Origin: Solibacillus daqui
GTDB lineage: Bacteria > Bacillota > Bacilli > Bacillales_A > Planococcaceae
Length of the DNA stretch: 64,000 nucleotides
Direction: 5' to 3'
Assembly: GCF_028747805.1 (NCBI RefSeq)
Contig: NZ_CP114887.1
Span: 2,225,501 to 2,289,500, forward strand
Shown: positions 51,775 through 60,115 of the stretch, piece after piece
Numbering within the stretch: position 1 is the stretch's first letter
Layout: each line of letters starts with the position of its first letter
Made by a program: the position numbers and the translations under genes
Notes under the pieces: generated by a model
Seen by the model: the letters and a program-made list of their open reading frames with translations, nothing else
Databases searched by the model: none
What the model was told of the DNA's origin: nothing

Positions 51775-52332
51775 TTACTTTTGATAACAGTGACAATTTT
51801 TCGTATGATCATTTACCATTCCTACAGCTTGCATGAAAGCATAACAAATTGTACTACCTACAAATTTGAACCCATCCTTTTTCAATTGTTTACTCATACG
51901 GTCACTAATCTCAGTTGTTGCTGGTACATCTTCAATTCGCTCCCAATGATTAATGATAGGCTTCCCATCAACAAACGACCAAATATAGTTCGCAAACGAG
52001 CCATGCTTTTGTTGCATATTAATATAGCTTTTGGCGTTTGTAACAACGCTCGCTATTTTTAAACGATTACGAATGATGCGTTCATCTTCTTTTAACACTG
52101 CAAGCTTTGCATCATCATAGTTCAAGATTTTTTCAACATCGAACCCATCAAAAGCAGCACGATATCCCTCTCGACGTTTTAAAATAGTTAGCCAATTGAG
52201 CCCTGCCTGTGCGCCTTCTAAGCAAAGCATTTCAAATAATTTTTGATCATCATAAACAGGTACACCCCATTCTTCATCATGATACTTCACATATACTGGT
52301 TCATCTAATTTCACCCAAGCACAACGTTCCAT
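51775..52332 (-). CDS. tag: DNA-3-methyladenine glycosylase I
   Basis: 185 residues. It excises 3-methyladenine from alkylated DNA. The family zinc site is present: C4 (RCAW), H18 (KYHDEEWG), H176 and C180 near the C-terminus (NDHTKNC). The catalytic-pocket block LCLEGAQAGLNWLTILKRRE includes E39. The ATG at 52332 follows TTAGGTGG. It is divergent from the TetR-SMR operon. Confidence 0.95.
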   Translation of the reverse strand: MERCAWVKLDEPVYVKYHDEEWGVPVYDDQKLFEMLCLEGAQAGLNWLTILKRREGYRAAFDGFDVEKILNYDDAKLAVLKEDERIIRNRLKIASVVTNAKSYINMQQKHGSFANYIWSFVDGKPIINHWERIEDVPATTEISDRMSKQLKKDGFKFVGSTICYAFMQAVGMVNDHTKNCHCYQK

Positions 52333-52378
52333 ATTTCCACCTAATTTCTACTGTTTTTCTCACTGTAATGCAAAAATA

Positions 52379-52407
52379 TTGCATGTGCAAATTTTTCGTG
52401 CTATATT
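52379..52407 (+). promoter_or_regulatory. Promoter of the TetR-SMR-SMR operon
   Basis: TTGCAT (52379-52384), 17-base spacer, TATATT (52402-52407). Confidence 0.65.
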
Positions 52408-52409
52408 TA

Positions 52410-52425
52410 CCTTACGAACGTTAGG
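52410..52425. promoter_or_regulatory. Putative TetR operator CCTTACGAACGTTAGG
   Basis: A palindrome of pattern CCT-n-ACG-nn-CGT-n-AGG immediately after the -10 box and covering the expected start point. It also provides part of the ribosome binding region. Autoregulation by the first gene of the operon is inferred. Confidence 0.6.
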
Positions 52426-52437
52426 AAGGTGAAACGA

Positions 52438-52998
52438 ATGACAAAAGCAAAACTGATGCATGCAGCATTTCATAACTTTGGTAAACATGGCTATAACGGC
52501 GGTTCCCTAGCACAAATTGCAGACGAGATTGGCATTAAAAAACAATCGATCTACACATACTTCAAAAGTAAAGATGATTTGTATCTAGCCATTTTTGAGG
52601 AAGCACTTCAATTTGAACTCGCATTTATGAAAGCCTCTATGACGAGTAATGTACAACAACCTATTGAACAAAAATTATTGCCATTGTTACAGCAAGTAGA
52701 ACAGCGCATGGAGCAATATGTCGAGACAAAATTTTTTATTCGCACATTGTATTTAACTCCACAGCATTTAGAACAAACATTAAATAAACAAGCGTACTAT
52801 TATTTAGACTACTTGGAACAATTATTTAAAGATTATTTCAGTACACAGCATATTAAGGTTAGCGCGGAAGATGCAGCAATTAGCTTTTTAGCATTGTTAG
52901 ATAGTCTATATGTTGAAATGCTGTATGGCGGAAATGAACGATTCTTAAAACGTTTGCAAGCGAGCTGGAAAATCTTTTATAAAGGAATAACAAATTAA
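52438..52998 (+). CDS. TetR-family regulator of the SMR pair (YvdT-like)
   Basis: 186 residues. Helix-turn-helix in MHAAFHNFGKHGYNGGSLAQ and IADEIGIKKQSIYTYFKSKD; the rest is the helical ligand domain. It is the first gene of a TetR-SMR-SMR operon like yvdT-yvdS-yvdR of B. subtilis and presumably represses the operon. The ATG at 52438 is preferred because the GTG at 52429 is inside the AGGAAGGTG ribosome binding site. Confidence 0.88.
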   Translation: MTKAKLMHAAFHNFGKHGYNGGSLAQIADEIGIKKQSIYTYFKSKDDLYLAIFEEALQFELAFMKASMTSNVQQPIEQKLLPLLQQVEQRMEQYVETKFFIRTLYLTPQHLEQTLNKQAYYYLDYLEQLFKDYFSTQHIKVSAEDAAISFLALLDSLYVEMLYGGNERFLKRLQASWKIFYKGITN

Positions 52999-53008
52999 GG
53001 GGAAAATC

Positions 53009-53344
53009 ATGACAAAGTATTGGCTTTTAGTATTGTTAGCAGGACTAATCGAAATCGGCTGGGCGATGGGACTTAAATATGCACACACCATTCCATTTTG
53101 GATTGGTGTTATTGCACTTATCGTTTTATCCTTTTACATTTTAATTATCGCAACAAACAAACTACCTGTATCAACAGTTTATGCCGTTTTTACAGGAATC
53201 GGGACAGCTGGAACGGTAATTGTCGAAACCTTATTATTTAACGAGCCATTTAGTATGACAAAAATTAGCTTTATCTTGTTATTATTAGTCGGAGTTATTG
53301 GTTTAAAAATGCTCTCAAGTGAGAAAGAAACGGGGGATGCATAA
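53009..53344 (+). CDS. SMR-family multidrug efflux subunit (first of pair)
   Basis: 111 residues, four membrane helices, with the essential glutamate E15 in LLAGLIEIGWAMGLKYA and the SMR block PVSTVYAVFTGIGTAGTVIV. Paired SMR subunits form antiparallel heterodimers that export cationic drugs or guanidinium-like compounds. The stop overlaps the start of the next gene by one base. Closest arrangement: YvdS/YvdR or YkkC/YkkD. Confidence 0.9.
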   Translation: MTKYWLLVLLAGLIEIGWAMGLKYAHTIPFWIGVIALIVLSFYILIIATNKLPVSTVYAVFTGIGTAGTVIVETLLFNEPFSMTKISFILLLLVGVIGLKMLSSEKETGDA

Positions 53345-53658
53345 TGGCTTGGGTATATTTAATTTTAGCAGGACTTTTTGAAGTTGGTGGCGTAATCGGC
53401 ATGAATAAAGTAGCACAACGTAAGAATCTATCATCGTTTGCCATCTTATTTGGTGCCTTTGCATGTAGTTTTACATTTTTAGCATTAGCGATGAAAACAC
53501 TACCAATGGGAGTATCCTATGCTGTCTGGACAGGTATCGGGACAGTTGGTGGAACACTTGTAGGAATGTTCCTCTATAATGAATCAAAAGACTGGAAACG
53601 TGTTTTATTTATTTCTTTTATCATAATTGCAGTTGTTGGATTGAAGATAACGCAGTAA
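53344..53658 (+). CDS. SMR-family multidrug efflux subunit (second of pair)
   Basis: 104 residues, four helices, essential glutamate E13 in LILAGLFEVGGVIGMNK and the block MGVSYAVWTGIGTVGGTLVG. It is translationally coupled to the first subunit (one-base overlap), as required for a heterodimer. A GC-rich terminator follows. Confidence 0.9.
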   Translation: MAWVYLILAGLFEVGGVIGMNKVAQRKNLSSFAILFGAFACSFTFLALAMKTLPMGVSYAVWTGIGTVGGTLVGMFLYNESKDWKRVLFISFIIIAVVGLKITQ

Positions 53659-53676
53659 AATAAGGTATAAACACCT

Positions 53677-53712
53677 CGCGCAAAAACTGGTAAGTTGTTT
53701 TTGCGCGATTTT
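53677..53712 (+). terminator. Terminator of the TetR-SMR operon
   Basis: CGCGCAAAAAC and GTTTTTGCGCG arms followed by ATTTTTA. Confidence 0.88.
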
Positions 53713-53727
53713 TAGATGGAGGAATAA

Positions 53728-54696
53728 TTGATTAATATGAAGTACTTATTCGAAGCAATCCCGATCCCTTTAAGCGGAGTCATGCTTGCATTTTTCTCAC
53801 TCGGGAATTTATTGCATGGATTAGAGATTACAATTGCCGCACATATTAGTTACTTTGTTGGTATGGTGCTATTTTTATTATTACTAGGAAAGTTAATATT
53901 TGCTACAAATTCCGTTGTTGCAGAAATGCAAAACCCTATTATTGCTTCGGTATCCCCTACATTTACTATGGGAACGTTAGTACTAAGTAGTGGCTTACAT
54001 TATTACGGAATTAGCAGTTCGTTTAGCCATACGCTATGGATTTTAGCAGCAGTAACTCAAATATTTATTATTTGCTATTTCTTCTTTACGTTTATCTGGA
54101 AAAAGAATATTACGATTGCGAATGTCTTTCCAAGTTGGCTCGTTTTATTTGTCGGAACTGCTGTAATGCCTCTAACTGCGAGAGACCTTTCTGGCAACTT
54201 TACTCAAGGGATTGTAATTTTTGCTTTTTGTGCGTTTGTCATTGTCGCACCAATTGTCATTTTACGTGGTTTTATTCGCAAAGATTTACCAGAGCCAACC
54301 ATTCCAATGCTAGCTATTTTATCAGCGCCGGCATCACTTATTTTGGCTGCTTATTTCGAGCAATTTAATACTTCTATAGCGATGATTGCTGTATTATATG
54401 TAATTGCTCAGCTATTATTTTTCTTAGTATTATCGAAGCTTCCTTCGATGTTGATGCTTCCGTTTTATCCAAGTTATGCTGCAATGACTTTCCCTCTTGT
54501 CATTTCAGCAACTGCGACAAATACGATGCTTTACTATGTTAATTTACAGGGCATTTTTAAAAATATAATGACAACTTATTTTTACGTACAGCTTTTACTT
54601 GCGGTATGTATTGTTGGTTATGTACTCATACGATATCTAAATTATTTAAGTATACAAGTACAAGCAAAACATCATCAAGCAGTGTCAGAAAAATAA
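53728..54696 (+). CDS. TDT-family transporter (TehA/C4-dicarboxylate type)
   Basis: 322 residues with ten membrane helices. The start FEAIPIPLSGVMLAFFSLGN and the block MQNPIIASVSPTFTMGTLVL match the tellurite-resistance/dicarboxylate transporter family. Members carry small anions such as malate or sulfite; substrate here unknown. The TTG at 53728 is five bases after GGAGG; the ATG at 53737 is the alternative. It is monocistronic. Confidence 0.82.
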   Translation: MINMKYLFEAIPIPLSGVMLAFFSLGNLLHGLEITIAAHISYFVGMVLFLLLLGKLIFATNSVVAEMQNPIIASVSPTFTMGTLVLSSGLHYYGISSSFSHTLWILAAVTQIFIICYFFFTFIWKKNITIANVFPSWLVLFVGTAVMPLTARDLSGNFTQGIVIFAFCAFVIVAPIVILRGFIRKDLPEPTIPMLAILSAPASLILAAYFEQFNTSIAMIAVLYVIAQLLFFLVLSKLPSMLMLPFYPSYAAMTFPLVISATATNTMLYYVNLQGIFKNIMTTYFYVQLLLAVCIVGYVLIRYLNYLSIQVQAKHHQAVSEK

Positions 54697-54850
54697 ATGA
54701 TGCATCAAAATAGCACTAATTATTTCCGAATGTGTATACCTTGAAATAATTACAATTACTAATTCACCGAATTAAATAACCGCAAAAATTCTTTTGAATG
54801 CGAAACATTCCCCCTTTCATCTACGTATAGTATATAAAGGGGGTTTTTCA

Positions 54851-55423
54851 ATGAATAAATGGCTCATTGTTGGATTCGCTGTTCTAACTATACCTGCGAT
54901 TGTATACATATGGCTCGGGAACGAAATGGATAAAGCTGCAAAAGAAAAAGCAAATGGTACAAATGATTATGTCATTATTCTTGGTGCCAAGGTAAAGCCA
55001 GGTGGCGTACCATCATTATCATTAAAATACCGCTTAGATGTTGCGGCCGACTATTTACAACAATATCCGCATGTAACCGCAATTGTTTCAGGTGGGCAAG
55101 GTATTGATGAAGATCAAACTGAGGCTTCTGTTATGTATGATTATTTAGTACGGGCAGGAATAGATGCTGAGCGTATTCTAATTGAAGATAAATCTACATC
55201 TACTTATGAAAATATCAAATTTTCTAAACAATTATTACCTGAAAACACTACTAATATTACAATTGTTTCAAATGACTTTCACTTAAAACGCGCAAATATA
55301 CTTGCGAAGAAACTCGGTTTAGATTCAGATGTCATTGCAGCACCTACACCAAAAGTTGTTGAGCTAAAATCACGTATTCGAGAACGGGCAGCACTATTAA
55401 AAACTTATTTTTTAGGCCAATAA
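54851..55423 (+). CDS. YdcF/SanA-like DUF218 protein, membrane-anchored
   Basis: 190 residues from the ATG at 54851, seven bases after AAAGGGGG. One N-terminal membrane segment (WLIVGFAVLTIPAIVYIWLG) is followed by a DUF218 domain: DYVIILGAKVKPGGVPS, AIVSGGQGIDEDQTEASVMY, LIEDKSTSTYENI and TIVSNDFHLKRA. Related E. coli proteins (SanA, ElyC, YdcF) act in envelope integrity. Exact role unknown. Confidence 0.85.
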   Translation: MNKWLIVGFAVLTIPAIVYIWLGNEMDKAAKEKANGTNDYVIILGAKVKPGGVPSLSLKYRLDVAADYLQQYPHVTAIVSGGQGIDEDQTEASVMYDYLVRAGIDAERILIEDKSTSTYENIKFSKQLLPENTTNITIVSNDFHLKRANILAKKLGLDSDVIAAPTPKVVELKSRIRERAALLKTYFLGQ

Positions 55424-55475
55424 TTTTACAAATTGAAGTCGTTTCGTTAATGTTTCTAGTAACGAGGTGAAAATG

Positions 55476-56471
55476 ATGAAAATTAGTATTTTAGATCAAG
55501 TGCCTATTTCAAAAGGAATGACTTCTACAGAGGCACTCTCAAATAGTGTAAAAATTGCACAGCTTGGCGATCAATTGGGTTATGAACGTATGTGGTTTGC
55601 AGAACATCATAATACAACGACACTTGCAAGCTCGGCACCAGAAGTAACTGCGGCATACATTGCAGCTAAAACAGAACGTATTCGTGTAGGGACAGGCGGA
55701 ATTATGATGATGCATTATTCGCCCTTTAAAGTTGCGGAAGTGTTTAAAACATTATCTGCACTTGCACCAGGTAGAGTTGATTTTGGTGCGGGGCGTGCTC
55801 CTGGTGGAGATATGCCAGCTATGACTGCTTTAGCAAGTGGGCGGCGTCCAGATTTGACAGAACAATACGATAAGCTTGACGTTATTTTACGTCTTATGAA
55901 TGAACAGCGTACAGGTGAAGCCGTTTATGATAATGTTGTAGCCACTCCTTTTAAAGTACAATTACCGGAGGCATGGTTACTTGGCTCTAGTGGTCAAAGT
56001 GCACGTCAAGCCGGTGCTGCAGGGCTTGGCTACTCGTTTGCACAATTTTTTAACGGGCAAATGTCAAAATCAATTTTTGATGCTTATCGTAGTAGCTTTC
56101 AACCTTCTTACTATATGGAAAAGCCAAAAATAATTACAACCTATGCTGTCAGCGTAGCAGCAACAGCCGATGAAGCAGAATATTACTCCATGCCTATGCA
56201 AATTAGTCGTTTAAATTTAATGCGTGGAAAATTATTAAATGTTATGTCACCTGAAGAAGCAAACGACTATCCTTTAACCGAAATGGATAAAATGTTGCTA
56301 GAGCAAAATCGACATTTAATGCTTATCGGTTCAGCAGAGGATGTGGCTACGCAAATTCTAGAAGAGCAAGCGGAATACGGCTTCGATGAGGCGATGATTA
56401 ATAGTAATCTCTATTCGATTGAACAACGTATAAACAGCTACACATTACTTGCAAAACAGCTAATAAAATAA
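55476..56471 (+). CDS. Luciferase-like (LLM class) flavin-dependent oxidoreductase
   Basis: 331 residues. The family N-terminus MKISILDQVPISKGMTSTEA is followed by ERMWFAEHHNTTTLASSAPE and RIRVGTGGIMMMHYSPFKVA, typical of the single-component LLM oxidoreductases of the YwcH/YceB group. It probably uses reduced FMN; substrate unknown. The frame opens at a GTG at 55467 that lies in the GAGGTG ribosome binding site; ATG at 55476 (or 55473) is the likely start. It converges on leuA across a shared terminator. Confidence 0.88.
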   Translation: MKISILDQVPISKGMTSTEALSNSVKIAQLGDQLGYERMWFAEHHNTTTLASSAPEVTAAYIAAKTERIRVGTGGIMMMHYSPFKVAEVFKTLSALAPGRVDFGAGRAPGGDMPAMTALASGRRPDLTEQYDKLDVILRLMNEQRTGEAVYDNVVATPFKVQLPEAWLLGSSGQSARQAGAAGLGYSFAQFFNGQMSKSIFDAYRSSFQPSYYMEKPKIITTYAVSVAATADEAEYYSMPMQISRLNLMRGKLLNVMSPEEANDYPLTEMDKMLLEQNRHLMLIGSAEDVATQILEEQAEYGFDEAMINSNLYSIEQRINSYTLLAKQLIK

Positions 56472-56475
56472 CTGA

Positions 56476-56513
56476 AAAAGCGTGCCCCGTTTTCAAAAGG
56501 GACACGCTTTTTT
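56476..56513. terminator. Bidirectional terminator between convergent genes
   Basis: AAAAGCGTGCCCC and GGG-ACACGCTTTT arms with T-runs on both sides; serves the oxidoreductase gene and leuA. Confidence 0.88.
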
Positions 56514-58102
56514 TATATATTTGCAGTTTCAGTTAGCGGTTGTGGTGTAATTTGTGCCACAATAATGCTGTTAATTGCATTTATATAAGCAAATGCCGAA
56601 GCTTTTAAAATATCAGTATCTGCCGCTTTTGCAATGTATTTTTCACCGTCATATTCAACAATAATTTTAACTTTACCAAGTGCCTCTTGACCACGTGAAA
56701 CCGAGCTAATATTATACTCTACTAGTTTCACATTGATTTCAGTAACATCTGCAATAGCTGAATACAGGGCATCAATAGGGCCCGAACCAACAGCACTTGC
56801 TTTAAATATTTCTTCACCTTTGCGAATTTTTACACTCGCATTTGGGAATGTTGAATTTGCGATAATTTGTAAATCCTCTAAATCATAAAATTGGTCTTTA
56901 TACGATTCTTTGTTCGGGTTGTTTTTGTCTGATTTTTCATAGTAGTTTTCAACAATGACATATAAATCATGATCGTATACTTCTTTCTTCGAATCCGCTA
57001 GTTTTAAGAAGCTTTCGAAAATCCCTTCAAATTCTTCATCCGCAAATTCATTAAAGCCTAGTTTTGCTAATGAATTTTTCACTGCATGACGCCCAGAACG
57101 TGCTGTTAACACTAATTCCATGTCGTCTAACCCAACATCTTCAGGATGCACAATTTCATATGCATCACGTGATTTTAATAAGCCATCTTGGTGAATACCA
57201 GATGAATGTGCAAAGGCATTGTCACCTGTGATTGCTTTATTGACCTGTACATCAAGCCCCATAAAGCTTGAAACTAAGCGAGATGTATTGATAATTTCCT
57301 TTGTTTTTATATCCGTGAATACATTATAAATATCGCCGCGCGTTTTAATTGCCATAACAACTTCCTCAAGTGCCGCATTTCCTGCGCGTTCGCCAATACC
57401 ATTCATGGTAACTTCGATTTTGTCCGCCCCATTTTTCACAGCAGCAAGGGTGTTTGCTGTCGCCATCCCTAAGTCGTTATGACAATGTACAGAAAGCAAT
57501 ACCGAATCATCTAAATTTTTCATACGGTAATTTAATTTTGCAATCATTTCACCCCATTGCTCTGGCTCTGCGTATCCTACCGTATCTGGCACGTTAATCA
57601 TTGTCGCTCCAGCCTTCATAACCGCCTCGATCGTTTTCCATAAATATTCAAAATCCGAGCGAGATGCATCTTCTGTAGAATATTGAACTTGTGGTAGTAG
57701 GGTTTTCGCATATTTTACTGCGTCTATACCAATCTGTAAAATTTGATCTTTAGACTTACTAAATTTCTTTTCGACATGAATATCAGACGTTCCTAGTACC
57801 ATATGAATCATTGGATTTTGTGCATGCTTTACGGCGTTATAAACTGAATCAATATCATTTTTCACAGCGCGGGCTAATGCAGTAATCATAATATCTGATG
57901 AATTACCTACCTTTTGTGCTACGGCCTTTACTGCATCAAAATCACCTTGTGATGAAGCAGGGAATCCAGCTTCAATAATGTCAACACCTAATTTTTTGAG
58001 TTGTTGAGCGATTTCCACCTTTTCGTATAAGTTCAATTTGGCTCCAGGTACCTGCTCGCCATCACGTAATGTTGTATCAAAAACCCAAATTTTTCGACTC
58101 AT
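56513..58102 (-). CDS. leuA: 2-Isopropylmalate synthase
   Basis: 529 residues from the ATG at 58102 (MSRKIWVFDTTLRDGEQVPG) preceded by AAAAGGGG. It condenses acetyl-CoA with 2-oxoisovalerate, the first committed step of leucine synthesis. The catalytic barrel shows DTTLRDGEQ and the metal-binding HCHNDLGMATANTLAAVKNG; the C-terminal 130 residues form the leucine-binding regulatory domain (VGSGPIDALYSAIADVTEIN). An open frame continues 60 codons upstream, but it is encoded by the structured leader and is not part of the enzyme. No other leu or ilv genes are adjacent. Expression is controlled by a T-box. Confidence 0.95.
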   Translation of the reverse strand: MSRKIWVFDTTLRDGEQVPGAKLNLYEKVEIAQQLKKLGVDIIEAGFPASSQGDFDAVKAVAQKVGNSSDIMITALARAVKNDIDSVYNAVKHAQNPMIHMVLGTSDIHVEKKFSKSKDQILQIGIDAVKYAKTLLPQVQYSTEDASRSDFEYLWKTIEAVMKAGATMINVPDTVGYAEPEQWGEMIAKLNYRMKNLDDSVLLSVHCHNDLGMATANTLAAVKNGADKIEVTMNGIGERAGNAALEEVVMAIKTRGDIYNVFTDIKTKEIINTSRLVSSFMGLDVQVNKAITGDNAFAHSSGIHQDGLLKSRDAYEIVHPEDVGLDDMELVLTARSGRHAVKNSLAKLGFNEFADEEFEGIFESFLKLADSKKEVYDHDLYVIVENYYEKSDKNNPNKESYKDQFYDLEDLQIIANSTFPNASVKIRKGEEIFKASAVGSGPIDALYSAIADVTEINVKLVEYNISSVSRGQEALGKVKIIVEYDGEKYIAKAADTDILKASAFAYINAINSIIVAQITPQPLTETANI

Positions 58103-58340
58103 TGTAAATTCCCCTTTTCTTCTAAATGATTTTGACCATGAAAGTGAATCAAGAACAGCACTTAAGCACACTTTTAACTCAGAGCCGGCCAGAGCACCAC
58201 GTCCATGTTGCCATGGCCGACATAACTCATATCGTGTGAGCCTCAAGCGATAGAGTACCCTACTAGAAAGTATGCGCTCCACCGACTTTCGACGGTGGGA
58301 CCTAATGATGCGAGGAGCTATCGCTTTAGCCTAGACATCA
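58103..58340 (-). other. GC-rich structured leader between the T-box terminator and leuA
   Basis: About 240 bases of transcribed leader downstream of the T-box. By my count 58181-58260 is about 56% GC, far above its surroundings. Stems seen: AAGCGATAG (58245-58253) with CTATCGCTT (58318-58326) enclosing CCACCG/CGGTGG (58279-58298), and GGCC-rich pairings around CCATGTTGCCATGG near 58203-58216. It is open in the leuA frame by chance or design. I do not recognise the RNA class; an inserted repeat is the alternative. Confidence 0.5.
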
Positions 58341-58344
58341 CAAT

Positions 58345-58603
58345 AAAAAAACTCGCCTCTAAACGGATTTCTCCGAATAGAGACGAGGTTGAACTCGCGG
58401 TACCACTCTAATTGAACGCCTAAACGCTCCACTTAAAGCCCTTTTAACGGCAGGCTCCCGACTTCCCTACTATCATTTCAGGTCGTATGCTCCTGGACGA
58501 GTTCAATAGCTGTATCCACCAGTTTGCACCAACCACTGGCTCTCTAAAGGTATACACACCATTTACTACTTCCATTCAACGCTTCCATGTACTCTTGAAA
58601 TGA
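58345..58603 (-). promoter_or_regulatory. T-box riboswitch (leucine) upstream of leuA
   Basis: The T-box sequence AGAGTGGTACCGCG is at 58409-58396 (minus strand). A stem I with AGAGAG and GGTTGGTGCAA lies at about 58545-58520. A likely specifier CUC (Leu) is in TTGAACTCGTCC (58501-58499). The terminator ends in a hairpin at 58388-58352 followed by seven T. Uncharged tRNA-Leu would favour the antiterminator and switch leuA on. Specifier choice is from position only. Confidence 0.9.
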
Positions 58604-58633
58604 AGTGTACTAGATAAAGCTATGAGAAGTCAA
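58604..58633 (-). promoter_or_regulatory. Promoter of the T-box-leuA transcript
   Basis: Minus-strand TTGACT (58633-58628), 18-base spacer, TACACT (58609-58604), just ahead of the T-box stem I. Confidence 0.65.
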
Positions 58634-58651
58634 CTAATTTTTCTGAAAATT

Positions 58652-59635
58652 TTAAATTCGGTCGCCATTAAAAATTGAATTCTTCACGATAACGTAATCC
58701 ACCGTGCGGATTGAAGCTAATGTTTTTCCACCTGCATATGAAATCGAAGACTGTAAATCTTGTTCCATCTCTGTTAATGTATCGAAAATTGAACCTTTAG
58801 AATCGACATACATCTTTTTACCTTCTACGTTTTTACGTTCACCTTTTTGGAATTCTGACGCTGATCCGAAGTATTCTTTTACTTGTTTGCCATCAACTTC
58901 TACCGTTTTCCCTGGTGATTCTTCGTGACCTGCAAATAATGAACCAATCATAACCATTGAAGCACCGAAGCGAACTGATTTTGCGATATCCCCATTTGTA
59001 CGAATACCACCATCCGCAATAATTGGTTTCGTTGCAGCCTTAGCACACCAGCGAAGTGCCGCTAATTGCCAGCCGCCTGTACCAAAACCTGTTTTAATTT
59101 TTGTAATACATACTTTACCAGGGCCGATTCCCACTTTTGTTGCATCTGCGCCAGCATTTTCTAACTCGCGTACTGCTTCAGGTGTACCAACATTTCCAGC
59201 AATGACAAATGTATTTGGTAAGTGCTTTTTAATATGACCAATCATATTAATTACTTGGTTTGAATGACCATGCGCAATATCAATTGTAATAAAATCAGGA
59301 ACAAGTTGCTCATTTGCTAACTGTTCAACAAATTCATATTCTTCGTCTTTTACACCAACAGAAATTGATGCGATAAACCCTTTTTGCTGCATATCACGTA
59401 CAAATTGTGCACGTGTGTGCGGGTTAAAACGGTGCATAATATAGAAATAGCCTTGAGAAGCTAATTGTTCAGCTAAATTTTCATCTAAAATTGTTTGCAT
59501 ATTTGCTGGGACAACCGGTAATTTAAATGTATGGTTGCCTAATTTCACTGTAGCATCACATTCTGTACGGCTTTTCACAATACATTTCGCCGGAATTAAT
59601 TGAATATCCTCATAATCAAAAACTGTATCCATCAT
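58652..59635 (-). CDS. guaC: GMP reductase
   Basis: 327 residues of the IMPDH/GMPR barrel family, GuaC2-type length. It converts GMP to IMP with NADPH in purine salvage. Catalytic cysteine in [20 protein letters not shown], phosphate-binding [20 protein letters not shown] and the flap region [19 protein letters not shown] are present; there is no CBS insert, which distinguishes it from IMP dehydrogenase. The ATG follows AGGAGTG. The upstream region has a strong promoter with PurBox-like and cre-like sites. Monocistronic. Confidence 0.95.
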   Translation of the reverse strand: MMDTVFDYEDIQLIPAKCIVKSRTECDATVKLGNHTFKLPVVPANMQTILDENLAEQLASQGYFYIMHRFNPHTRAQFVRDMQQKGFIASISVGVKDEEYEFVEQLANEQLVPDFITIDIAHGHSNQVINMIGHIKKHLPNTFVIAGNVGTPEAVRELENAGADATKVGIGPGKVCITKIKTGFGTGGWQLAALRWCAKAATKPIIADGGIRTNGDIAKSVRFGASMVMIGSLFAGHEESPGKTVEVDGKQVKEYFGSASEFQKGERKNVEGKKMYVDSKGSIFDTLTEMEQDLQSSISYAGGKTLASIRTVDYVIVKNSIFNGDRI

Positions 59636-59693
59636 TTTACAACACTCCTAAACACGAACATTAATTTATTTATTCCTTCGTTCGCCATTAGCT

Positions 59694-59722
59694 ACTTTAC
59701 AAGATGGTGAAAACGTTGTCAA
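59694..59722 (-). promoter_or_regulatory. guaC promoter overlapping a cre-like site
   Basis: Minus-strand TTGACA (59722-59717), 17-base spacer, TAAAGT (59699-59694). On the plus strand TGAAAACGTTGTCA (59708-59721) fits the CcpA cre consensus and covers the -35 box. Confidence 0.7.
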
Positions 59723-59726
59723 CAAA

Positions 59727-59770
59727 AAAACCGAATTTTATATATAATTATTATATTATTGTTCGCCTTT
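59727..59770. promoter_or_regulatory. Paired PurBox-like sites upstream of guaC
   Basis: AAAACCGAATTTT (59727-59739) on the plus strand and AAAGGCGAACAAT (59770-59758) on the minus strand match the PurR box AWWWCCGAACWWT at 12 and 11 of 13 positions, inverted and 18 bases apart. guaC (yumD) belongs to the PurR regulon in B. subtilis. The remaining gap to 60115 shows no confident gene. Confidence 0.6.
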
Positions 59771-60115
59771 TTGAAAATTATTAAGAAAAACACATAAGTT
59801 CAATAATATGATTTAATCTGCCGTTCTCCTAATCTTTACTGCAATATATCTAAGCATTGAGTAACTTTTTTTTAATAATATACCCCTCCTTATTTATCTA
59901 TTATTTCTACTCCTCACTTTTGTATTTTAACCCGTTTTTAGCAACCCATTCACGCTATCCATTATTTGCAATATTTTCAGAAAAATGATTAACTATTACT
60001 ATCTTAAGATAGGAGTCGATGAATTGATGGTAGTTAAATATGAGGTATACGAAAACAGTTATTGAGTATATTTTAAAGCTCAATAACAATTAAAATGATT
60101 ATTGGAGCTGAAAAA

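Noticed and set aside
56513-58282. 60-residue N-terminal extension of LeuA
   Set aside because: The extension is encoded by the structured leader, is Arg-rich and unlike any LeuA N-terminus; AAAAGGGG precedes the internal ATG at 58102.
60015-60065. 13-codon frame after AGGAG upstream of the methyltransferase gene
   Set aside because: Very short and without any conserved feature; a leader peptide cannot be argued from sequence alone.
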